Assembly (NCBI GenBank): GCA_012514225.1
Contig: JAAZAQ010000025.1
Coordinates: 1 to 6,324, forward strand
Reading direction: 5' to 3'
DNA from: Clostridiales bacterium
GTDB taxonomy: Bacteria; Bacillota; Clostridia; Christensenellales; Aristaeellaceae
Length of the DNA: 6,324 nt
The notes under the pieces are model-generated. The model was not told the DNA's origin and did no database searches. It saw nothing but the letters and a program-made list of their open reading frames with translations. Made by a program: the position numbers and the translations under genes. Shown here in pieces: positions 1 to 5,878 of this stretch (position 1 is its first letter; each line of letters starts with the position of its first letter).

Positions 1-289
1 GCACTTCCCAGCCGCTTTCGGAGAGCAAATCCAGGGAAACCGTCTGCCTGCGCTTCCTCAGCGCGTCCAAACAGACGCGCACCGCGATTTTATACAGCCA
101 GGTGGAAAACTGCGCGTCCCCGCGGAAGGTATCCAAGGCGCGGAAGGCGCGCAACATCGCCTCCTGGGCGCAATCCTCCGCGTCCTCGCGGTTGCCCATG
201 AGGTTGAAGCAGGTGTGGTACACCTGCTTTTCCAAGGGCGCCGCCAGCTGTTCGAACCGCTGCGCCTTGTCGTCCCGGGTTCCGCCCAC
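1..289 (-). CDS. ECF-type RNA polymerase sigma factor, N-terminal part (cut by window edge)
   Basis: This is the first ~96 residues of a sigma-70 family factor of the extracytoplasmic function (RpoE/SigW-like) type, which directs RNA polymerase to a small stress or envelope regulon. What is visible is region 2: a helix beginning FEQLAAPLEKQVY, the core-binding motif GNREDAEDCAQEAMLRAF, and the -10-recognition segment FRGDAQFSTWLYKIAVR, followed by LDALRKRR. Region 4 lies beyond the left edge. I prefer the GTG at 289-287 because GGAAGG sits six bases upstream and the leader before FEQLA then has the usual length. An in-frame ATG at 328 would add 13 basic residues (MGIIPRRKGG...) but has no Shine-Dalgarno sequence, and an in-frame stop lies just upstream of it. 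No anti-sigma factor is visible; one could follow outside the window. The family is clear, the regulon is unknown. Confidence 0.93.
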   Translation of the reverse strand, partial: MGGTRDDKAQRFEQLAAPLEKQVYHTCFNLMGNREDAEDCAQEAMLRAFRALDTFRGDAQFSTWLYKIAVRVCLDALRKRRQTVSLDLLSESGWEV

Positions 290-395
290 CGCCTGCCTTC
301 CCCCTTTCCGCCTTGGGATGATACCCATCAAACGCCCGGGGGCGGTTCAAGCATGCAAGCGGTTCCCCATTTCGCCGCGTCAACTGAACGAATGA

Positions 396-525
396 GTAAA
401 CGCACTGAGGGGATGAGAATTTTTGATGGCTCCGCTACGCGGAAAGAACGAGGCGTAGCCGGAGTCTGCGCCGAGTGAAGAGACAACGCGAAGACGCAAA
501 AAGGCCGTCCCATCCAATTGTTTAC
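396..525. repeat. Structured intergenic element with nested inverted repeats and two hairpins
   Basis: This gap between two minus-strand genes folds on paper into a branched structure. Three outer pairs nest in order: GTAAAC (396-401) with GTTTAC (520-525), GGATG (411-415) with CATCC (511-515), and TTTTTG (420-425) with CAAAAA (497-502). Inside are two hairpins. One pairs CTCCGCTACGC (430-440) with GCGTAGCCGGAG (453-464), 11 pairs with one bulged C. The other pairs GTCTGCG (464-470) with CGC (487-489) and AGAC (492-495), with a two-base bulge. The hairpins share base 464, so one pair must give way. Neither strand has a U-tract directly after a stem, so it is not a normal terminator. A 28-codon frame (393-479, plus) lacks a ribosome binding site and is probably not a gene. 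A dispersed miniature repeat or a non-coding RNA would both fit; I cannot tell which. Confidence 0.5.
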
Positions 526-539
526 GATTGAGTGTAGTA

Positions 540-1451
540 TCAGCCCCCGAAGAGGCGCAGGAAGCGCTCCCAGACGTTCTGTGCCTGCGGTTCCTCCGGC
601 GCCTGCTCCGGTTTTTCCGGCGCGGGCACGCCGCCGAACACCATCACGAACTGCAGGGAGCGAACCGTGTTGCGGTCGTCGGCGAAGGAGCGGGGCTTTT
701 GCCCCTGCAAGCCCTGCATGAAGCCGCCCATCATGCCGCTGACCGCGTTCTCCAGGGGGGAGCCGGCCAGCGCCTGGGCCGCGACCCGCTGGTACATCTC
801 GGCGTCCATCTCCATGCGCACGCCGGCCGCCTGCACGCCCTGCATGGAAAAGTCCCGCACGTCGGCGCTGAAGCGGTATTCCGCCGGCTGGCCGGGCAGG
901 ATGACGTAGGACAGCGTGCGGCTGCCGCCCGCGACCGCCTGGGTGGCCTTTTCCGCCTTGATGTTGAGGCACTTTTCGCTGTCCAGGGTGACCGTCACCT
1001 GCAGGGTGAGGCTGTCCGCATACGGCTTCATGGCCTCGTTGGGCGCGACGGTCAGGGTGACCTCCAGACGGCCGCTGGCGCCGGACAGGCTGGCCGGTTC
1101 GGTTTCCTTCCCGTCCAGTCGGTACGCGAGGGCGAAGGTCCATGGCAGGGCGTCGGCCTTCAGCGTGCCCTGGTAGTTGAAGCGCCCCGGCAGCAGGCGG
1201 ATGTCGGCCTTGCCGTCCCGGTAATCGAAAGCCCCGGCCTCGGCCAGCGGCTGGACGTCCGCGTAATTCCCGTAATCGGTGATGTCCGCCGCCTCGTCCG
1301 TCTCAAAGGAGTTGACCAGGTAAACGGCCTCCGCCTTCCCCTCCGGGGACAGGCGGGCGTAGACCACCTCGTCCTTGAACACCTCCGCCAGCGCCATCGC
1401 CGGGAGGAACAATACAAGCGCCGTCAGGACGCACAGCAGCCTGGTCTTCAT
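540..1451 (-). CDS. Secreted partner protein of the MMPL transporter (YhgE-type N-terminal domain, short form)
   Basis: This is a 303-residue exported protein. It has a signal peptide (MKTR, then a hydrophobic stretch to about residue 22) ending in AMALA before EVF, a likely type I signal peptidase site; there is no lipobox. The mature start (DEVVYARLSPEGKAEAVYLV, then ITDYGNY and LPGRFNYQG) resembles, from memory, the extracellular N-terminal domain of clostridial proteins encoded beside MMPL transporters. Those relatives often continue into heptad repeats and a C-terminal membrane anchor. Here the chain ends after a Pro/Glu-rich tail (PEKPEQAPEEPQ) and VWERFLRLFGG, with no membrane segment. 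ATG 1451 is chosen because AAAGGCGG lies upstream and the signal peptide starts there; it overlaps the MMPL stop by ATGA, implying translational coupling. A role as an extracellular subunit or cargo-handling partner of the transporter is inference. Confidence 0.75.
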   Translation of the reverse strand: MKTRLLCVLTALVLFLPAMALAEVFKDEVVYARLSPEGKAEAVYLVNSFETDEAADITDYGNYADVQPLAEAGAFDYRDGKADIRLLPGRFNYQGTLKADALPWTFALAYRLDGKETEPASLSGASGRLEVTLTVAPNEAMKPYADSLTLQVTVTLDSEKCLNIKAEKATQAVAGGSRTLSYVILPGQPAEYRFSADVRDFSMQGVQAAGVRMEMDAEMYQRVAAQALAGSPLENAVSGMMGGFMQGLQGQKPRSFADDRNTVRSLQFVMVFGGVPAPEKPEQAPEEPQAQNVWERFLRLFGG

Positions 1452-3493
1452 AGAACCGCCTTTCCGCGTTTGAGCATCGTCTTCTGGATGGGTTTGTCGA
1501 GCCACACGAGCATCTGCGGCAGCACGAGCAGCACCATGGTCATCGAGAACACGGCGCCGCGGCCGATGATGGTGCCCATCTCGCTGATGATGCCGTTCTC
1601 CCGGACCAGGAAACCCAGCGCGTAGCCAGCCAAGGCCAGAATCATCGCCGGGGGCAGGATGGAGCCGGTGGACACCTTCAGCGCCCAGGCGGCCGCGTCC
1701 CGCGGCTTCATCGTCTCCCGGCCCTCCAGGTAGCGCTGGGTCAGCAGGATGCCGTAGTCCACCGTCGCGCCGAGCTGGACGGATGAAACAATCTGGTAGC
1801 CCACGTAGTTGAGCGTCTCCCCCTGGAAGTAGGGGATGCCCATGTTCAGCCAGATGGAGCCCTCGATGACCAGCAGGAGGATGAAGGGGATGGTCAGGTT
1901 GCGGAAGTTGACCAGCAGCACGAGCCCGACGGATATCAGGCCGGCCAGGAGCACCTTCAGGTTATCCCCGGTGATGATGGTCTTCAGGTCGAGGTTGACG
2001 GCGCTTTCGCTGAGCAGGAGGCTGTCCTCGGGGTAGACGGAGGCCGCCGCCCGGCGCACGTCCTCCACCAGGCGGAAGGCCGCCTCGCCCTCATCCTGGG
2101 TGCGGGCGGTCAGGATGAAGCGGGCGTAACCCCCCTCGTAAAACGGCTCGGTGGCCTCCTTCGGCAGCACCTGGGGCGGGATTTCCACCGACACGGTGCC
2201 GGCGTAGGACATCACGCCCACCACGCCGGGCACCTCCTGAAGCGCCGCGCTCAGGCGCGCTTCCTTCGCCCGGTCACCGCGGGGCGCCATGACCAGCATC
2301 ATGCGCTCTTCCCCGAAGCGTTCCTCGATCTTGTTCTGTTCCAGCTTCAGGGAGGAATCCGCAGCGTGCATCCCGCTGTTGCCGTACAGGAAGGTATTCT
2401 GCCGCTGGGCGATGAAGGCCGGGGGCAGCAGCAGGATCAGCAGGATGGCGACAGGCGCGCCGAAACGGATAACCGCGCGGCCGAAGCGCCGGAAGGAGGG
2501 CATCAGGCTGCGGTGCGCCGTCCGGTCTATCCATTTGACGCTGGAGATGGAGATGGCGGGCAGGATGACCATGACGCTGAGGTAACTGAGCGCCACGCCC
2601 TTGGCCAATACAAGGCCCATGTCCCGCCCCAGGCCGAAATCCATCAGAACAAGCGCCAAGAAACCGAACACGGTGGTGGACGCGCTGGAGGCGACGGCGG
2701 AGGCGGAGCGCTGGATGGCCAGTTTCATCGCCTCCACCGCGTCGTGCCCTTCGTCGCGCGCCTCGGAAAAGCGATGCAGCAGGAAGACCGCGTAGTCGAT
2801 GGACACCGCCAGCTGCAGCACCGCGGAACAGGCCCGGGTGATATAGGAAATGCTGCCGAAAACGAAGTTGGTGCCCTCGTTGAGCAGGATGGCCACGCCG
2901 ATGACAATGAGGAAGAGCAGCGGCTCCACCCAGTGGCGGGTGGACAGGACGAGAATCAGGAGGCAAAGGGGAACGACATAGTACATGATGGAGGCGATCT
3001 GCCCCATGGTGACATTGACCTGCTGGGCGTTTTCAACCGCCGGGCCCTTCATCAGCGCGTCCGGGTACTTTTCCCGGATGAGGGGCACCAGCCGGCTGTC
3101 CTCCCCCTTTTCAAGGACCAACTGGTAAAGCGGCCCGTCGTTGTAGTACTGCCCGGCAAGCGCTTCGGGCAGCATCTGGACGGGCGTGGCGCTGAGGTCC
3201 GTCAGGTCGTCCAGCCAGAGGACGCTGTCGACGCCCGGGATGGCAGCCAGCGCTTTCTTCTGCTCCAGCGCGTCCGCGATGCCGCGCCCCGGCAGGTAGA
3301 CCTGCAGGTTGGGCATCTCTGTCTTCACCGCGCCCATCGCCCGCGCGGTCGGGGCGTCGGAGGGCAGATAGTCGCTGAGGTTGTAGTTGACCTTTACGAA
3401 CGGCACCGCGAAGACGCTGGCCACGCAAAGCGCCAGCGCGGCGACGATGATGAGCCGCCGGTAACGGATGATTCCCTCGCTGATTCGCTTCAT
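1448..3493 (-). CDS. MMPL family (RND superfamily) membrane transporter
   Basis: This 681-residue integral membrane protein has the two-fold RND layout. There is one helix (about 13-31), an extracytoplasmic domain (32-165), a five-helix bundle (about 169-316), a seventh helix (344-362), a second outer domain (363-510) and a second five-helix bundle (511-664). Both bundles keep the Asp-Tyr pair that carries protons in MmpL-type pumps: SIDY at 231-234 and TVDY at 577-580. The outer domain starts with VNYNLSDYLPSDAPT and contains PGVDSVLWLDD, typical of clostridial members. The family exports lipids, peptides or hydrophobic drugs using the proton gradient; the substrate here is unknown. ATG 3493 is preferred over an upstream ATG at 3562 because AAAGGAAAG lies just before it, residues 1-10 (MKRISEGIIR) are a usual beginning, and the predicted promoter lies inside the longer version. 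It is the first gene of an operon with the secreted protein downstream. Confidence 0.95.
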   Translation of the reverse strand: MKRISEGIIRYRRLIIVAALALCVASVFAVPFVKVNYNLSDYLPSDAPTARAMGAVKTEMPNLQVYLPGRGIADALEQKKALAAIPGVDSVLWLDDLTDLSATPVQMLPEALAGQYYNDGPLYQLVLEKGEDSRLVPLIREKYPDALMKGPAVENAQQVNVTMGQIASIMYYVVPLCLLILVLSTRHWVEPLLFLIVIGVAILLNEGTNFVFGSISYITRACSAVLQLAVSIDYAVFLLHRFSEARDEGHDAVEAMKLAIQRSASAVASSASTTVFGFLALVLMDFGLGRDMGLVLAKGVALSYLSVMVILPAISISSVKWIDRTAHRSLMPSFRRFGRAVIRFGAPVAILLILLLPPAFIAQRQNTFLYGNSGMHAADSSLKLEQNKIEERFGEERMMLVMAPRGDRAKEARLSAALQEVPGVVGVMSYAGTVSVEIPPQVLPKEATEPFYEGGYARFILTARTQDEGEAAFRLVEDVRRAAASVYPEDSLLLSESAVNLDLKTIITGDNLKVLLAGLISVGLVLLVNFRNLTIPFILLLVIEGSIWLNMGIPYFQGETLNYVGYQIVSSVQLGATVDYGILLTQRYLEGRETMKPRDAAAWALKVSTGSILPPAMILALAGYALGFLVRENGIISEMGTIIGRGAVFSMTMVLLVLPQMLVWLDKPIQKTMLKRGKAVL

Positions 3494-3509
3494 CGCTTTC
3501 CTTTCCCGG

Positions 3510-3537
3510 CGCCCGGGCGAACCGACCGCCGGGTCGG
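3510..3537. promoter_or_regulatory. Two adjacent palindromes in the leader of the transporter operon
   Basis: CGCCCGGGCG (3510-3519) is a perfect 10-base palindrome. CCGACC (3522-3527) and GGTCGG (3532-3537) form a perfect 6-base inverted repeat with a four-base spacer. They fill most of the space between the predicted minus-strand start (near 3531) and the ribosome binding site at 3496-3504. They could be a repressor site at the promoter exit or an mRNA hairpin limiting ribosome access. High GC makes short palindromes common, so this is tentative. Confidence 0.3.
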
Positions 3538-3573
3538 AGTATAACAGGAAGTAACGCGACACAAAACCTGTTA
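3538..3573 (-). promoter_or_regulatory. Probable promoter and operator of the MMPL operon
   Basis: On the minus strand TGTTATACT (3546-3538) reads as an extended -10 box (TGn plus TATACT). The hexamer 17 bases upstream, TTTTGT (3566-3561), is a weak -35 box, as is common with extended -10 promoters. A perfect 7-base inverted repeat, TAACAGG (3542-3548) and CCTGTTA (3567-3573) with an 18-base spacer, brackets the promoter: one arm overlaps the -10 box and the other abuts the -35 box. A dimeric repressor of the TetR or MarR type, common for MMPL genes, could bind here, but no such regulator gene is in the window. The predicted transcript starts near 3531, about 38 bases before the ATG. Confidence 0.45.
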
Positions 3574-3665
3574 AACAACTTATTGTATGTTTTAAGACAT
3601 TTTATCGGATACTGGCCTTTACGCAGTGCTGCATGCTGCGGAAAGCAGCCGGGCAAAACAGGCTT

Positions 3666-3694
3666 TTGCAAACCATCGCGCCTGAGGTTATAAT
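3666..3694 (+). promoter_or_regulatory. Sigma-A-type promoter of the glycosyltransferase operon
   Basis: TTGCAA (3666-3671) and a perfect TATAAT (3689-3694) are separated by exactly 17 bases. This is the best vegetative promoter in the window. It predicts transcription from about 3701 and a leader of about 60 bases before the TTG start at 3763. The inverted repeat GTCTGG (3695-3700) / CCAGAC (3717-3722), 16-base spacer, lies directly downstream and spans the start site, where a repressor could act. Confidence 0.8.
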
Positions 3695-3752
3695 GTCTGG
3701 TGGTTTGCGGGGCGAGCCAGACCAGCCTGAATACCGCGGAAGCGACGACAGC

Positions 3753-3756
3753 GGAG
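3753..3756 (+). promoter_or_regulatory. Ribosome binding site that decides the TTG start of the glycosyltransferase
   Basis: GGAG lies six bases before TTG 3763. The alternative in-frame GTG at 3700 sits at the predicted transcription start and so cannot have a ribosome binding site in the mRNA. The N-terminus from the TTG (MNRPEDAVILIPS) is a normal beginning for this glycosyltransferase family. Confidence 0.7.
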
Positions 3757-3762
3757 ACATCA

Positions 3763-4875
3763 TTGAACCGACCCGAGGACGCCGTCATCCTGATTCCCTC
3801 CCTGCACCCGGACGAAAAGCTGGGGCAGTACGTGGACGACCTGGTCGCCCACGGGTTTTCAAAAATCGTCGTGGTGGACGACGGCTCCGGGGAGGCGTAC
3901 GGGCATATTTTCCAGGCCTTGAAAGCGCACCCGGAGTGCGAGGTGCTGGGCTACGAGGTCAACCGGGGAAAGGGCTACGCGCTGCGGCACGGCATGCGCC
4001 ACGTGACGGCGCGCTGGCCGGAGGCGCCCGGCGTGGTGACGGCCGACTCCGACGGGCAGCACACGGCAGAGGACTGCCTGAAGGTTTCCGAGGCCATGCT
4101 CGCGCACCCGGAGCGGCTGACGCTGGGCTCCCGGGATTTTTCGCTGGAGAACGTCCCCGGGAAAAGCCGGGCCGGCAACCGGCTGACCAGCTTCTTCTTC
4201 GCCCTGCTGTACGGCCGCTGGCTGCCGGACACCCAGACGGGACTGCGCGGCATCTCCAGGGAACTGCTGCCCCGGATGGCGGAAATCCCCGGCGACCGGT
4301 TCGAATACGAGATGAACATGCTCATCCATGCCGCCGGCTGGGGGGTGGCGTTCGAGGTCGTCAGCATCCGCACGATTTACCTGGAGCAGAACGCCGGGAC
4401 GCATTTCCGCCCCTTCCACGACTCGGCGCGCATCTACCGGCTGCTGTTCGGCAACTTTTTCCGCTTCGCGTCCGCCAGCGCGCTGTCCACGCTGCTGGAC
4501 GTGGCGCTGTTCACGGTGCTGGACAAGTGGCTGATTCCGGGGTTGTTCCCCGGGTTTTCCAGCCGCAGGGAGTACGGGCTGGTGCTTTCGGCGACGGCCG
4601 TCGCCCGCGTGTGCTCGGCCCTGTTCAACTACCGGGTCAACCGCCAGTTCGTCTTCCGCATCGAGCGCAGCCGGGGCGCGCTGATGCGCTACGCGCTGCT
4701 GGTGGTCGCGGTCATGTTCGCCTCCGCCACGCTGGTCACCTGGCTGAACCAATGGCTGGGGATGGACAAGACGCTGGCCAAGATCCTCGTCGACACCGCG
4801 CTGTTTTTCATCAATTACCGCATTCAGAGGTCCTGGGTGTTTTCCGCGCCCGGGGAAAGGAACGACAAAGCATGA
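3763..4875 (+). CDS. Family 2 glycosyltransferase fused to a GtrA-like membrane domain
   Basis: This 370-residue protein starts at TTG. Residues 7-205 form a GT-A fold close to dolichyl/polyprenyl-phosphate sugar synthases: ILIPSLHPDE at the first strand, VVVDDGSG (36-43) and TADSDGQH (93-100) for nucleotide-sugar and metal binding, DTQTGLRG (156-163) and DRFEYEMN (178-185). Residues about 229-362 are a GtrA-like domain of four membrane helices, with FFRFASASALSTLLDVALF, NYRVNRQFVF and a second NYRIQRSWVF. The enzyme probably moves a sugar from a nucleotide sugar to a polyprenyl phosphate at the inner membrane face, and the GtrA part may help the lipid-linked sugar cross. Sugar and acceptor cannot be read from the sequence. 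The stop overlaps the next start as ATGA, so translation is coupled to the glycosidase. The fusion itself is known in Firmicutes. Confidence 0.93.
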   Translation: MNRPEDAVILIPSLHPDEKLGQYVDDLVAHGFSKIVVVDDGSGEAYGHIFQALKAHPECEVLGYEVNRGKGYALRHGMRHVTARWPEAPGVVTADSDGQHTAEDCLKVSEAMLAHPERLTLGSRDFSLENVPGKSRAGNRLTSFFFALLYGRWLPDTQTGLRGISRELLPRMAEIPGDRFEYEMNMLIHAAGWGVAFEVVSIRTIYLEQNAGTHFRPFHDSARIYRLLFGNFFRFASASALSTLLDVALFTVLDKWLIPGLFPGFSSRREYGLVLSATAVARVCSALFNYRVNRQFVFRIERSRGALMRYALLVVAVMFASATLVTWLNQWLGMDKTLAKILVDTALFFINYRIQRSWVFSAPGERNDKA

Positions 4876-5873
4876 ACCGAAAAACCCGCGCATTGATAGC
4901 CCTGGCCCTGATTTTGGCCCTGGCCCTCCCCTTCCTGGTGCCCTCCGGCGCGCTGCTGGACAGCCAGCGGAACCGGATGATGGAAGAGCTGTGGCAGGAG
5001 GAGGAGGCGGGCGGTGAGGACGCAGGCAGGCTCCTGAACCTCCTGCTGCCCCGGGCGTCAGCCGAAACCGCAAAGCCGGCCACGCCGCTGCCGGAGGATT
5101 TTTCGCCGGGCTATCCCTTGAACCCCGCGGGTTTCAGCGACACGGGCTACCGGGACGACAGCGTCGAGGTGGCGCTGGAGACGGTGGAGAAGGACGGCGT
5201 GGTCTTCCGCGTCGCCCGGGTGAGCATCGCCCACCCCAGCCAACTGCGCACCGCGACCGCGGGCAACCCGAGTTCCAGCCGGGTGGCGTTCATCTCCTCG
5301 ATGGCGGAGAAAAACAACGCGGCTATCGCGATCAACGCCAACTACATGGCCAACGACCCCGTCAAGACCAGCTATGAGTACCGCATGGGCGTCAAGGTGC
5401 GGGCGAAGCTCAACAGAACCAAGGACCTGCTCATCATCGACGAGAACGCGGACTTCCACCTCTTTGTCAAGTCCGGCAAGCAGGAGGTGGAGGATTTCCT
5501 CGCCAAGGGGCACCGGATTATCAACGCCTTCACCTTCGGCCCCGCGCTGGTGAAGGACGGGGCGCTGCTGACGCTGGACGGCAAATACGGATACAACCCG
5601 CACGGGGACGAGCCGCGCATGGCCATCGGGCAAATTGGGCCATTGAGCTACGTGCTGGTGCTGGCGGAGGGCCGCAGCAAGGATTCCAAGGGCGTTTCGC
5701 ATGAGGAGCTGGCCAATTTCATGTTCGACCTGGGCTGCATGCAGGCCTTCAACCTCGATGGCGGCAATTCAGCGACGATGGTGTTCAACGGCGGATACTA
5801 CCAGAACAAGTCCCGGGACAACGAGCGGGCGCAGAGCGACATGATTTACTTCGCCAGCGCCGTCGCCCCTTAA
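4872..5873 (+). CDS. Membrane-anchored NAGPA-type phosphodiester glycosidase
   Basis: This is a 333-residue protein with one N-terminal hydrophobic segment (about 7-29: a signal anchor or signal peptide, no lipobox), an acidic linker (EELWQEEEAGGED, then Pro-rich to about residue 85) and a C-terminal phosphodiester glycosidase domain (about 98-330). Family hallmarks are AIAINANYM (151-159), TFGPALVKDG (221-230), DEPRMAIGQI (246-255) and the glycine-rich active-site segment FNLDGGNSATMVFNGG (293-308). Relatives include human NAGPA, which removes GlcNAc from a phosphodiester, and the bacterial exopolysaccharide-associated group (COG4632). It probably acts outside the membrane on a sugar-phosphate linkage. 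Its overlap with the glycosyltransferase gene suggests both act on the same glycan: the transferase adds, this enzyme trims or remodels. That shared substrate is inference. GGGGAAAGG lies 11 bases before the ATG, rather far, which fits coupled reinitiation. Confidence 0.92.
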   Translation: MNRKTRALIALALILALALPFLVPSGALLDSQRNRMMEELWQEEEAGGEDAGRLLNLLLPRASAETAKPATPLPEDFSPGYPLNPAGFSDTGYRDDSVEVALETVEKDGVVFRVARVSIAHPSQLRTATAGNPSSSRVAFISSMAEKNNAAIAINANYMANDPVKTSYEYRMGVKVRAKLNRTKDLLIIDENADFHLFVKSGKQEVEDFLAKGHRIINAFTFGPALVKDGALLTLDGKYGYNPHGDEPRMAIGQIGPLSYVLVLAEGRSKDSKGVSHEELANFMFDLGCMQAFNLDGGNSATMVFNGGYYQNKSRDNERAQSDMIYFASAVAP

Positions 5874-5878
5874 GCGCG

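Noticed and set aside
378..383. TTGACG on the minus strand upstream of the sigma factor, as a -35 box.
   Set aside because: The positions 16-18 bases downstream (GCTTGC/CTTGCA) do not resemble a -10 box.
393..479. Plus-strand small open frame of 28 codons inside the structured element.
   Set aside because: It has no ribosome binding site, and its codons coincide with hairpin arms, so the pairing explains the sequence better than coding does.
420..503. Possible intrinsic terminator for the minus-strand operon, using the T-rich run at 498-502 or the hairpin at 430-464.
   Set aside because: The T-run is not directly preceded by a stable stem, and the strong hairpin is followed on the minus strand by ATCAAAAATTC, not a U-tract.
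528..1625. Long plus-strand open frame antisense to the secreted protein gene and the 3' end of the MMPL gene.
   Set aside because: The composition is biased and no family is recognisable. The minus-strand frame has a signal peptide and domain match.
2366..3544. Long plus-strand open frame antisense to the MMPL gene.
   Set aside because: It is a shadow of a high-GC gene, rich in His, Gln, Asp and Arg, with no recognisable domain or ribosome binding site.
3633..4871. The glycosidase reading frame stays open upstream, through the whole glycosyltransferase gene, giving an apparent 746-residue protein.
   Set aside because: The upstream part has Arg/Gly/Pro-rich, low-complexity composition typical of a shifted frame in GC-rich DNA. 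The glycosyltransferase frame has clear motifs, and the glycosidase has its own ATG and signal segment at 4872.
3859..5073. Long minus-strand open frame antisense to the glycosyltransferase and the start of the glycosidase.
   Set aside because: It is an antisense shadow with Gln/His/Arg/Pro-rich composition and no domain.
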